This document shows positions 1-8,149 of a stretch of DNA of 64,000 nucleotides, in pieces. The notes beneath the pieces were generated by a model. The model ran no database searches and was not told the origin of the DNA. It saw only the letters and a list, made by a program, of their open reading frames with translations. The number at the start of each line of letters is the position of its first letter. Within the stretch, counting starts at the first letter, position 1. The position numbers and the translations under genes were made by a program. This DNA comes from Rufibacter sediminis (GTDB lineage: Bacteria; Bacteroidota; Bacteroidia; Cytophagales; Hymenobacteraceae), in contig NZ_JACOAF010000003.1 of assembly GCF_014269285.1 (NCBI RefSeq), positions 1 to 64,000 of the forward strand, given 5' to 3'.

Positions 1-320
1 GCATAGTTGGGGAAAGTGAGCATTAACAGCGCGAACGCGGTCACAACGGTAAGGAAAGTTTTGCTTTGCATAAATCTGGGTTTATCTGTTTCACAATTAC
101 AATCATCCTGGGACTGGGGCCTGAATTTCTGGTACCAAGCAAATGCCAATACCGCCAACGTAAGGCCAATGAGCCAAGGCCGCAAAGGGGCAACCCAAGC
201 CAAAGACGAGGCCAAGCCGCCTGTTCCGGCCACAAGCGCAAGAATAGGGGAGATACAACACATGGAAGCCGCAATGGCGGCCACTAGGCCTGTTCCGGCC
301 AGTTTGTTCTCCATTTTCAT
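1..320 (-). CDS. merT: Mercuric transport protein MerT, partial (runs off left edge)
   Basis: Inner-membrane mercuric-ion importer that passes Hg(II) to cytoplasmic MerA. Read on the minus strand from ATG at 320 it starts MKMENKLAGTGLVAAIAASM, then a CC pair in the first membrane helix (MCCISPILALVAG), the PWLIGL...AFAWYQKF segment and a CNC motif, all typical of MerT and matching the MerTP encoded at 57265-57915. The C-terminus lies outside the window, so a fused MerP (HMA) domain cannot be excluded. The start overlaps the upstream ArsR stop as ATGA, which points to translational coupling. Confidence 0.85.
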   Translation of the reverse strand, partial: MKMENKLAGTGLVAAIAASMCCISPILALVAGTGGLASSLAWVAPLRPWLIGLTLAVLAFAWYQKFRPQSQDDCNCETDKPRFMQSKTFLTVVTAFALLMLTFPNY

Positions 321-691
321 ACCGCTTCCAATGCTTCGCTTTCTGTGATTATTTGGAAAAACGGCCTTAAAACGTCTGCATACTCTGATGAAAGGGAATA
401 ATAGATGGTCTGCCCTTCCTTGGAGGAATGAATAAGGTTCCTGTCTTTCATCTTGCGAAGATGCTGTGACACAGCCGAAACAGTAATACCCATAATATCG
501 CTCAAATCACACACGCAAAGACCTTTCTCCTCTGAAAGGAGAAAAAGGATTTTCAACCTGACAGGATTGCCGGCCATCTCCAAACCATTGGCCACGCGGA
601 AAAAGGAGCTATTAAGGGTGTCAATAGTTGCCTTACAACGTTCTATTTGGGAAAAGTCCGCGAAAGGCCTGACACAAGAAATGTTTTCCAT
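317..691 (-). CDS. ArsR/SmtB-family metal-responsive repressor of a mer operon
   Basis: Winged-helix repressor of 124 aa that should release its operator on metal binding. Visible: the helix-turn-helix (ITVSAVSQHLRKMKDRNLI), an ELCVCDL-like motif (GLCVCDLSDIMG) at the usual ArsR metal-site position, and an N-terminal Cys (ENISCVRPF). It closely resembles the regulator at 57912-58295 and likewise sits directly upstream of a merT, so it is the local mercury regulator in place of a MerR-type protein. The gene overlaps merT by 4 bp. The inducing metal is inferred from the neighbour. Confidence 0.88.
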   Translation of the reverse strand: MENISCVRPFADFSQIERCKATIDTLNSSFFRVANGLEMAGNPVRLKILFLLSEEKGLCVCDLSDIMGITVSAVSQHLRKMKDRNLIHSSKEGQTIYYSLSSEYADVLRPFFQIITESEALEAV

Positions 692-717
692 GATGCAAAG
701 CTACTCTTATTTAAGTT

Positions 718-740
718 TTTTAGCAAGTGCTTAAATACTT
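718..740. promoter_or_regulatory. Candidate ArsR operator of the left mer operon
   Basis: Imperfect palindrome TTTTAGC-N3-TGCTTAAATACT, 27 bp upstream of the regulator start. The same 22-nt pattern (19 identities) occurs in opposite orientation at 58344-58365 upstream of the second mer-type ArsR gene, which supports it as the operator. Binding is inferred. Confidence 0.55.
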
Positions 741-1119
741 ACTTAATTCAAACTTTATTTTATATAGGGTATTGAATCTACAACTTTACCCTGTTTTTCT
801 AGAATAGTTTAAAACAAATTTAGACGTTTGTATTATTTATCTTCAAAACTGAGGGCGCATTTTCTACAACCCTCAGGCAATAAAAGGCAGTTTTCTACCA
901 TCTAGGGGATAAACAAACTCCTTCTTATATAACATATAGCTTCTTCTCCGCTCCTCTACCAATTGACGCAACTTCGGTTAAAAAAAGGAAAAAAGGATAA
1001 TCACCTTTAACAACTGAATAGCAAGCAATCCTAAACTTGCTGCCATTCCTTTATCCGTATAAAGGCATTAGACGTATAAGTTTTCTATAACTTTTGTCTA
1101 AATTTTAAAGCCTGATGAG
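741..1119. other. Intergenic stretch, no gene recognised
   Basis: AT-rich spacer between the left mer operon and the decayed lipoprotein gene. It holds a 7-bp inverted repeat (CTGAGGG 849-855 / CCCTCAG 870-876). No convincing open frame or RNA gene was seen. Confidence 0.5.
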
Positions 1120-1563
1120 ATGAGGTAGTATTATCACCTTCTGGTGCTTATCCTCTTATTTTCCTGTAGTGAGGATAAAGACATAAACCCAGACAGCGGC
1201 ACCTACAAAGTGGTAATTGAACAGGCTGGGGATTATATGAATTACAATAAATCATTGATAGCTGTTACTCCTGACGTGGATGGCCAGACGTTGAAATTTA
1301 ACAGCGTTGAGAAAAACCAAACGATGGATAATTATTTAGAGAATAGTGATTTATCAAACCCCATAATCTCATTGGTTTCTCAGAATCCCTCCAAAGAAAT
1401 AGAATTCAATTTTATCATTAACCCTATCTCAGTGGCTCCCGCTACTGCCGGGCCGATGACAGTAAAGTTTACCTTTTAAAAAGACGGAAAATCAATCGGT
1501 GAAAAATCATTTTCCTACCTTGATGATTTTGATTTGAAACAGGAAAACCTAAAATTCAAATAA
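1120..1563 (+). pseudogene. Decayed small lipoprotein gene with two in-frame stops
   Basis: One frame can be followed from ATG 1120 to TAA 1561, but it is broken by TAG at 1126 and TAA at 1477. The start region reads MR*YYHLLVLILLFSC followed by SEDKD, a clear lipoprotein signal with an FSC lipobox; after the second stop the frame continues KDGKSIGEKSFSYLDDF for 28 codons. The intact part (from GTG 1144) would encode 111 aa of Ig-like beta-rich sequence. No family was recognised. A short lipoprotein starting at GTG 1144 is possible but its signal peptide would be too short, so a pseudogene is preferred. Confidence 0.6.
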
Positions 1564-1575
1564 CTGCCCAGCCAC

Positions 1576-2922
1576 TTATCGCTCCACCCCTCCCCTATAC
1601 TGGTGTAGCACTTTGGAGGCAGGGCCTTGGCTCTGGACCCTCTCCGGCTTTTCTAAGATACTGACGGCATTTTTAATATCATTTACAGCCCCTCCTTCTG
1701 TAAAGCCTGGAATTGTAGCTAAAGTCCCAAGCGCATTTTTGACATGCGCTTTGTTCACCCCTCCCACATAAGGCACTTTGGAAACGAATGCCGCCACTTC
1801 TTTCAACCTTTCCCCTTCCGTCTCTTTCCCATAGGCTTTCAACTCTAAGCTTAGGATGGCCGAAGCTTTCAGAAAAAGGTCTTTTGCTTCCGAGTGGTTC
1901 TTCGGCAAATCACTTGGGAGTGGTTGCGCTGGTGAAGGCACCTTTGAAGCAGGAATCTCCTTTCCGGCGGCAATATATTTCACCTGATCTATCGCTTTTG
2001 TAAGTCGCTCGGCATCCTGATAGAGGTAATGCTCAGGTTTCGCCCCACCTTCTAAGATAGAGGTACCAATCGTGCGTAAACCCTTTTCGTAGTTCTTCAG
2101 GCTCCTGGGTTCTTCCACGATGCTTTTCACTTGCTGCTTCACCGCAATGTCCCACCGGTCCGCTATCCGGTTACCGGTTACCTCCAACTCCCGTAACGCT
2201 TCAATACGCTTCATGGCGGCCGAGGGCTCCGGAGTTCTGGGAATTCTTTCTGTCCTAGCTTTCTCGGCTTCAATACCAGGCAACGGAGTGGTGATTTCTT
2301 GCAGGAACTCCTTTAGTGGGACTAAGTTTTTATGTGCCTCCTGAAGAGCGTGTGGTTTTACAATTGCAAAATTTCTGGCTTCATTATATTTGGCAGGATC
2401 TGCCCGGTTAAAGTCAATGTCATACCCGGCTTCTTTTCCTAATTGAGTAAGAGCGGCTTGAAGGGTTCTACCGTTACCTTCCCGAAAGGGGTGAACATGA
2501 TTGTACTGATCCAGATAATAGGCGGCGCGCTCAATGAATTTTTCTGTACTCAATCCTTTCAGGTTGTTTTCCTGCTGGAGTTGCTGACTGATAGTCCCCA
2601 GCCGCGTTTCAATCTCTTTGAAAGGGGCGTACCTCATTTCCTGGGGCACTAGATTGACTACAGTATCTTTTACACCTTGGAAGCCTCCCCTGTTTGCTCT
2701 GGTCTCCCCAGCCCATGGATAGACCTTTTGGAAGAGCTCCTTATGGATCTTCTGAAAATGCTCCTGGTCAAACTTCCCGGGTATGCCTCCCTCCTCCTTC
2801 AGGATGGCCGCACCGAAACCGGCAAACTTATTCTCCAGACGCGCCAAGGCTTCTCTGTTCCTGATACCCTTATGGTTAAGTAGAACCCCGTTCTCATCGC
2901 TGAAGCCGTCATACTTTGCCAT
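1576..2922 (-). CDS. Fic-domain (AMPylase-type) protein with long C-terminal extension
   Basis: Fic proteins transfer AMP or other phosphate-containing groups to target proteins. The 448-aa product carries the complete catalytic motif HPFREGNGR at residues 144-152 (HxFx[D/E]GNGR), and upstream a likely target-docking flap (GGFQGVKDTVVNLVP, about 79-93). Residues 210-448 are an added helical region of unknown function. It lies 17 bp after a VbhA-like gene and next to the T4SS coupling protein gene, an arrangement reminiscent of VbhA/VbhT on Bartonella conjugative plasmids. A plasmid toxin or transferred effector is inferred; the target is unknown. Confidence 0.85.
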   Translation of the reverse strand: MAKYDGFSDENGVLLNHKGIRNREALARLENKFAGFGAAILKEEGGIPGKFDQEHFQKIHKELFQKVYPWAGETRANRGGFQGVKDTVVNLVPQEMRYAPFKEIETRLGTISQQLQQENNLKGLSTEKFIERAAYYLDQYNHVHPFREGNGRTLQAALTQLGKEAGYDIDFNRADPAKYNEARNFAIVKPHALQEAHKNLVPLKEFLQEITTPLPGIEAEKARTERIPRTPEPSAAMKRIEALRELEVTGNRIADRWDIAVKQQVKSIVEEPRSLKNYEKGLRTIGTSILEGGAKPEHYLYQDAERLTKAIDQVKYIAAGKEIPASKVPSPAQPLPSDLPKNHSEAKDLFLKASAILSLELKAYGKETEGERLKEVAAFVSKVPYVGGVNKAHVKNALGTLATIPGFTEGGAVNDIKNAVSILEKPERVQSQGPASKVLHQYRGGVER

Positions 2923-2939
2923 GGCTGCAATTGTAAAAG

Positions 2940-3419
2940 TTAATGATTCTTCTCCCCCTCTGCCCTATCTTTAAAAAGGTCGGGTAAGCTTGCCTCAGAA
3001 TTTCCTTTAGATGATACCTTCCTATTGAAATCCTGGTCAACAGACATTTTTGTGTTCCAATACTCTTCCTCAGGATCAGGCACTTCTGAAACAGAATTGG
3101 CCGTTTCCTCGGGAACGGCCAATGTCATGCTTGCTGGTTCAGGTTCCGGACTTGGAGAATCCAGACCGTGGTACTTCGCCAGCTCATCCAATGCTTGCCG
3201 CAGGGTCCACTCTCCGTCTACATACTTCTGCATAAATTCCAGGGCTTCCCCATCAGGCATCGGGCCATTGCTCATAACTAGGGCAAAGCCATGATTTGCG
3301 ATGTTTTCACGCTCCGCTCTCTTTGCCAGCTCTTCAAGGCTCAATCCTACTGGGGCAGGCTTGAAAAAGGTGCCCCCGGGCTTCCAATTGCTATTTTCCA
3401 TGCTTTGTTTTTCACTCAA
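2940..3419 (-). CDS. VbhA-like Fic antitoxin candidate, 159 aa
   Basis: Small acidic protein directly upstream of the Fic gene. Residues about 30-82 can be aligned by eye to the VbhA antitoxin family: the PMPDGEALEFMQKYVDGE segment, followed by WTLRQALDEL, matches the family pattern EG-x2-P-D ... MQRYVDGE. The inhibitory motif [S/T]xxxE[G/N] appears degenerate: the family Glu-Gly position reads Asn51-Gly52. Residues 90-159 are low-complexity and charged. Translation may start at M1 or M7 (3401). Family assignment comes from pattern and context only. Confidence 0.55.
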   Translation of the reverse strand: MSEKQSMENSNWKPGGTFFKPAPVGLSLEELAKRAERENIANHGFALVMSNGPMPDGEALEFMQKYVDGEWTLRQALDELAKYHGLDSPSPEPEPASMTLAVPEETANSVSEVPDPEEEYWNTKMSVDQDFNRKVSSKGNSEASLPDLFKDRAEGEKNH

Positions 3420-3482
3420 TCAACTATACAATATACGCAAAAATGGCCAAAAAAGCCAGTGCAAACACGGGATAAAAGCCTG

Positions 3483-5663
3483 CTACTCCTCTCCAGGGGC
3501 CAGCGTGTTAGGATACATTTCTACTGTTTCCTTTACCTCGTCGCGCACTTTTTGGTAATTTGCCTGGACTATTATTCGTTGCGCTTCCTGTGAGTCGGTT
3601 TCACCTTCGTCTGCAAAGAGCGCGAATGGCTCCAGTTCATGTGGTTCCGTTTGTGCATCGCTGCGGTCTATCCGCCCTTGGAAAAAGGTAGATTCTGTTT
3701 CAACCGTCTGACCTATAAATTCGCCCTGTTCCAACCCTACGGCATCCTGGATACGGACCAAATTTCGTTCCTGAAGGCTTATGCTTTGATTCTGGCTCCG
3801 GTTCCGGTGGCCAGAACCGCCGGTGCTGCTGCCACTGCTCGTTGATACCATTGACTTATCTTCCCGACCGACGATTTTAGAAATGAGCTCCGCCGTCTCC
3901 ATGTTGTTCACTTTCCCGATAAACCAATTATTGAGGTTACTGATCATCACCTGCATTTTGTCCCGCCCATAGGAGTCAACCATCTGACTCAAATCCTGGC
4001 TCATGTAAATGGTAGCTATTTTATTACTTCTGGCCGTCGCGGGGATTACCTCCAGTCCAGGCACGTAGATAGTAGCTGCCTCATCCAAAAAAACATAGCT
4101 TGGGTGCTTCCGCTGCTGGTTCATCAGTTTGAGCGCTACGGTTATGATACAGCTGATAACCGGTGAAAAAGTGTCTTTCAGGGTGGGGTCATTGCCGATA
4201 CACAACAACTTAGGATTGTTCGGGTCATTCAGGTTTAAAGAGAATCCCTCTCCCCTACTTTCATCCGGGGTAAGCACCCAGACAATTTCCGGGCTGTTGA
4301 TGCGGCTCAGGATAATTTGCAAGGTGGCCACGACCCCGGCAATTTGTTTCTCGGCCTTCTGTTCTACTGCGGTGATGAGGCTTCGGACCATGTCTCCGCA
4401 CTCTATGTCTGTATCCAGCATAGATAAAACGTGCCTAAAATCCTTATACAGGGCCGTGGCCACTACATGGGGGATGGTGCAGTAATCGGGGAAGTTCTTG
4501 CGGTAAAACCAAATGATGCCCGTTAAAAAAGCAATCGCGGACGTACTGAAGAACTCCCCTGAATTCTTAATCGTATTTGTATTCAGGTTATTGATGATCG
4601 CCCGGCTGTATTCTTCGGCGAAGGCAACTACGGGCATTTCCTCTGGCCTTAAGGGGTTAAGTCGCTCCGTGCGTGACAAATCCCGGAAATTGATGATATG
4701 AAGTTGTACGCTGGGCACAGATTGGCCTTTAGCTTCAGCTTGTTCGGCAGCAAGGGTTAAGGCACGCTGCGCTACTTCTGTTAGTACAGGGAATTTAAAA
4801 TCGTAAATCAAACCGGCCCAGTTTTTACTGGCAAATTGCTCAATCACCGGTTCCCCAATACTGTATGACTTCCCGGCTCCTGCACCTCCTAACACCAGAT
4901 TCCCCCGAAAAGCGTTTGGAACGTTTATAAAACCTCCGTCTTGGGTTGGCAAGCTGAAGCCGTTTTCTGAAGTAAGCTTTTTACGTTCAGTGGTTAATCC
5001 GAATTCTGGCCGTTTGCTGCGGGCGATAACCAAACCGGCGACGAAGGTGCTGAGAATTGCAAATAGGCTGGCCATGGGGTAGCCATACAATATAAATTCC
5101 GAGGGAAACTTTGCAATTGTTAAAAGTACATAGCCACTTATCAGGAAAAATCCACCGCAAAGCAGGAAAATAACCGTCCTGCTTTTTCCAGGTATCGGTT
5201 TAAGCTTGGGCTGCCCTATTCTCCTATCCGGGGCTTTCTGGATGAAAAGAAATGCAAGCGAAGCAGCCAATAGGGAAATTCGGAAGTAAACACCAGCCTT
5301 CTTATATATACTGTCAGCTTTCAAGAGAGATTTTTGCTTAATGCCATCTCCGGTACTCCCCAATCTACCATCTGCCCCCTCTACGGCACTAATGCTGTCC
5401 CTACCTGCCACCCCTTTGACTGATTCAGGGTTCTTACTCACCCCCGTGCTCATACGGTCTGCTTGCCGCCGCCTCAGCTCAATCTGTCGGGCAATTCTCT
5501 TTTGTTGTGGCGTAAGTTCGGGGTTTGCTTTCACCCAAGCATGTGCCTGGCGTATCTCTGCTTGATGGAGCAATACATAATAATCCCCAAACGCTATTGC
5601 TAAAACTACTAATCCAGTAACTAAGGCTAGGTTTTGATTCTTACCCGGTGTAGGTACCTGCAT
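3483..5663 (-). CDS. Type IV secretion coupling protein (TraG/TraD/VirD4-like, MobC-type)
   Basis: Membrane-anchored hexameric ATPase that docks the relaxase-DNA complex to the mating channel. The 726-aa protein has N-terminal membrane segments (about 11-31, 128-142, 163-184, 194-214), Walker A GGAGAGKS at 259-266 and Walker B YVFLDEAAT near residue 530, followed by the sensor-like region TIYMSQDLSQM. The Ser/Gly-rich stretch before the C-terminal tail is usual. It is cotranscribed with the relaxase genes upstream and the VbhA/Fic pair downstream, all on the minus strand. Confidence 0.92.
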   Translation of the reverse strand: MQVPTPGKNQNLALVTGLVVLAIAFGDYYVLLHQAEIRQAHAWVKANPELTPQQKRIARQIELRRRQADRMSTGVSKNPESVKGVAGRDSISAVEGADGRLGSTGDGIKQKSLLKADSIYKKAGVYFRISLLAASLAFLFIQKAPDRRIGQPKLKPIPGKSRTVIFLLCGGFFLISGYVLLTIAKFPSEFILYGYPMASLFAILSTFVAGLVIARSKRPEFGLTTERKKLTSENGFSLPTQDGGFINVPNAFRGNLVLGGAGAGKSYSIGEPVIEQFASKNWAGLIYDFKFPVLTEVAQRALTLAAEQAEAKGQSVPSVQLHIINFRDLSRTERLNPLRPEEMPVVAFAEEYSRAIINNLNTNTIKNSGEFFSTSAIAFLTGIIWFYRKNFPDYCTIPHVVATALYKDFRHVLSMLDTDIECGDMVRSLITAVEQKAEKQIAGVVATLQIILSRINSPEIVWVLTPDESRGEGFSLNLNDPNNPKLLCIGNDPTLKDTFSPVISCIITVALKLMNQQRKHPSYVFLDEAATIYVPGLEVIPATARSNKIATIYMSQDLSQMVDSYGRDKMQVMISNLNNWFIGKVNNMETAELISKIVGREDKSMVSTSSGSSTGGSGHRNRSQNQSISLQERNLVRIQDAVGLEQGEFIGQTVETESTFFQGRIDRSDAQTEPHELEPFALFADEGETDSQEAQRIIVQANYQKVRDEVKETVEMYPNTLAPGEE

Positions 5664-5854
5664 AATTATCTCTTCTTAAAATAAAATATGGTTCCACTCC
5701 CCTTCCCTAGGAAGCCCGGCACAGAGCTGCGTCTGCTCCGGACATGTTGCATTTTATAATAATCTCATAATTTACCTGGCATCCCTTATTTTTCACGATT
5801 TAGACTTGGGGTTACAATGTCTTAACAATTGTAAAATCAACAGACATAGCGACC

Positions 5855-6877
5855 CTAATCTATTTCCATTTCTCCATTCCTACGGATTTTCCGCTCACCT
5901 ATTTCTTCTGTTTTATTATTATTACCTGTACCTGAGTTCACCGCATGCTGGAAAGCGTGGAGCAAATTTCTAACCGGTGCCTTACTCGGTATGGGATGCT
6001 CCCTTCCTGTCTGCAATAGATAGTAGGCATTATCAATCGGCTTTCCCTGTTGCGCCTTCGTTTCAATCCGTTTTAAGGAGCGGTAAAAAGTCTTGTCAAA
6101 ATTTCTGCTAACGGCGATTTCCTTTACGCGTTCGCCATCAAGCCTTTGGCTTTTGGGCACATTTCTATTAATATCTTCTACTCGCTCCCCTATGCGTATG
6201 GACCTGGTGACATCCCGGCTAGCATCCCGTTGTTTGATCTTTATTTTTTCTTTCTCTTTAGCCGTGTACCTGAATTGCTGCTCAAACTGCTGCCCAGACT
6301 TCCGCTGCCATTCTATCAAGTCAAACCTGCTTTTGCGCCCTTTGGGATTCAAGGTTATCATTTGGTTTTTGTCCCGTGCACTGACAATTATATGCACATG
6401 CGTCTGTAAGCCTGGTCGCTTATCACCTACCTTTACTTCCCCGGACAATACCTCCTTGTCCGTTCCCCGGTAGTTCCGGTCTTGATGGATAGTAGCAGCC
6501 CATACCAGGTCTTTGGACGCTAGTCGCTCGCCCCCTTTCAGGTTAAAATTTTGGGCATACAGCTCCATGACCTGCCGAGTATAGGCTTTCAATAGTTGCT
6601 CGTCATTTTTGATGTGCGTGAGCTCATCTGCACTGGGACTTATGATAAGGGAATAGAATTTGGAAGCATTTGCAGTAAGTCCTTTTACATTAGAGTCAAT
6701 ATCCTGTTGTACCCGTTCAGGCTTTAAACCATCGCTGTCCTGATTAAAGAAAATTCCTAAATCTTCTTTCTCTCTCTTTGCCTCATGAACCAAATAATTA
6801 AGCGTTTGCAGACTGCTACCATTATTGTCATATGCTGCTAGACCGTGTGATTTGGGGTTTATCAGTTTTATATACAT
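5855..6877 (-). CDS. Relaxase / mobilization protein (BtgB/DUF5712-like)
   Basis: Probable DNA relaxase that nicks oriT and pilots the strand into the recipient. The 340-aa protein contains a metal-binding HUH-like motif in GLQTHVHIIVSARD (about 160-173) preceded by KFYSLIISPS, the beta-strand/Tyr region common in Bacteroidetes relaxases, and a basic C-terminal half. It follows the BfmA/BtgA-type gene by 12 bp, the bfmA/bfmB or btgA/btgB order. The catalytic Tyr cannot be fixed without an alignment. Confidence 0.78.
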   Translation of the reverse strand: MYIKLINPKSHGLAAYDNNGSSLQTLNYLVHEAKREKEDLGIFFNQDSDGLKPERVQQDIDSNVKGLTANASKFYSLIISPSADELTHIKNDEQLLKAYTRQVMELYAQNFNLKGGERLASKDLVWAATIHQDRNYRGTDKEVLSGEVKVGDKRPGLQTHVHIIVSARDKNQMITLNPKGRKSRFDLIEWQRKSGQQFEQQFRYTAKEKEKIKIKQRDASRDVTRSIRIGERVEDINRNVPKSQRLDGERVKEIAVSRNFDKTFYRSLKRIETKAQQGKPIDNAYYLLQTGREHPIPSKAPVRNLLHAFQHAVNSGTGNNNKTEEIGERKIRRNGEMEID

Positions 6878-6889
6878 GCCCTTCTCCGC

Positions 6890-7387
6890 TTAGGTATCTG
6901 TATTCGGTTGTTTCAGTTTCTTCTTTTTACCAGGCGCAATCTCCTTAGCTGAATCAAAAATTAACTTAAGTTGATTCGTGATAGCACCCTCGTTCTGTTC
7001 TTTCAAGGTTCTGAGTTTACTTCTTCCGTTTCTCAACTCCTCGTCATTATACGTGCTCAACGCAATCTCTTCCATGCGTAACACACGGTCAATCGTCACC
7101 CTTGAACGTATCAACTCTTCCAACATCACGGATAATAATCCTCGTTCTTGTTCTTGCATATAACCAAATATCCGGTCGCCTAAACGTTTTATATCCTGCA
7201 TGATCAAAGCACCTTCCCTTGCCTCAATTTCAACTGGATTCAATCCCCTTGTACCGAAGTAGTTCACGGCTGCATCTAGGTAATCAATCGCGGACAAGCC
7301 TAGGCGCTTAGCTTCTTTGGCTAATAAGTGATGTGTCACCGCATGAAGGCGTGCACTGGTAGTACTTGTTTTTTCGAGTTTGCTCAT
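6890..7387 (-). CDS. BfmA/BtgA family mobilization accessory protein
   Basis: Oriented DNA-binding accessory factor expected to bind oriT and recruit the relaxase. Its N-terminal third (SARLHAVTHHLLAKEAKRLG, then IDYLDAAVNYFGTRGLNP) matches the family signature H-x-x-L-K-x-x-A-K ... DYL-x-A-x-x-YF-x-x-x-G-x-NP, followed by a long helical region and a Lys-rich tail. It is the first gene of the minus-strand mobilization operon and faces the AT-rich palindromic region upstream, the likely site of oriT. Confidence 0.85.
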   Translation of the reverse strand: MSKLEKTSTTSARLHAVTHHLLAKEAKRLGLSAIDYLDAAVNYFGTRGLNPVEIEAREGALIMQDIKRLGDRIFGYMQEQERGLLSVMLEELIRSRVTIDRVLRMEEIALSTYNDEELRNGRSKLRTLKEQNEGAITNQLKLIFDSAKEIAPGKKKKLKQPNTDT

Positions 7388-7737
7388 ACCATTGAAAATC
7401 CAAATATCTTTACTATATATCTACAAAATATTACTGACTACTAAGCACTTATGTTTCATTCTCTACATTTTTAAGCTATGCTTAAAAACAAGTATTTATA
7501 AATCAGTGCCTTAGCATTGCATTTTAAATGCTCTTCTTGCTAAAAGAAGATACTAAAACGCATTGGACTTAGGTTCTTAAGATTGGTTGTTTAGTGAGGT
7601 AAACTTTCAAGTGATGATACCAATGATTATGCATTGCAAGTCTTACCACTTCTTAATGAAATCTGTTATATTGTTATAATATTATAAGTTTATATGGTTA
7701 TATATAATTCAAACTTAATGATATCAGCAGCCAATAG

Positions 7738-7775
7738 CTGGTTATAAAAATATAAACTTATATTGTTATAACCAG
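7738..7775. repeat. 38-bp near-perfect palindrome
   Basis: Arms CTGGTTATAA and TTATAACCAG enclose a second palindrome AATATAA/TTATATT; 17 of 19 base pairs match. Candidate protein-binding or hairpin site for transfer or partition. Confidence 0.85.
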
Positions 7776-7801
7776 TTCATCAAAGTTTGATTGCTTATTA
7801 C

Positions 7802-7857
7802 TACTTTTATAATATTATCGTTTTATTATTTTATAAAACGATAATATTATAAAAGTA
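7802..7857. repeat. 25-bp perfect inverted repeat with 6-nt loop
   Basis: Positions 7802-7826 are the exact reverse complement of 7833-7857 (arm core TAATATTATCGTTTTAT). It is the longest exact hairpin in the region and lies 290 bp upstream of parA. Confidence 0.9.
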
Positions 7858-7863
7858 TAATTG

Positions 7864-7923
7864 TATAATAGTGCTATATTATTATGTTATACTATTATAA
7901 TAATATAATTGCGCACTATTATA
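7864..7923. repeat. Nested AT-rich inverted repeats
   Basis: TATAATAGTGC (7864-7874) pairs with GCACTATTATA (7913-7923), and TATATTATTA (7875-7884) pairs with TAATAATATA (7898-7907), giving a nested hairpin. Confidence 0.75.
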
Positions 7924-8149
7924 TAATTATAAGAATACATTTGTGTCTTTTTATAATTGTATAAAAAGATAGTAAAGGAAGAATATATTTTTATAATAAT
8001 CTATGATTATTGCTTTATAATATTATAGGAAATTAAACCAATAATATTATAAAGTTATTTAAGTATAAAATTGCGCTATGATAAAGTTATAAAGCTATAT
8101 TGTTATAACTTTGTAAAAAGAAGCTAAGTGATTTAGAAAAAAGTTAGTT

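Larger units (their letters stand above)
7388..8149. other. AT-rich divergent intergenic region: candidate oriT, centromere or promoter region
   Basis: A 760-bp gene-free stretch between the divergent mobilization operon and parA, built almost entirely of A/T words such as TATAATATTATA, with three large inverted repeats listed separately. Its position beside bfmA/relaxase and parA makes it the best place for the nick site and for a ParA-partner binding site. No nic consensus was recognised. Confidence 0.5.
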
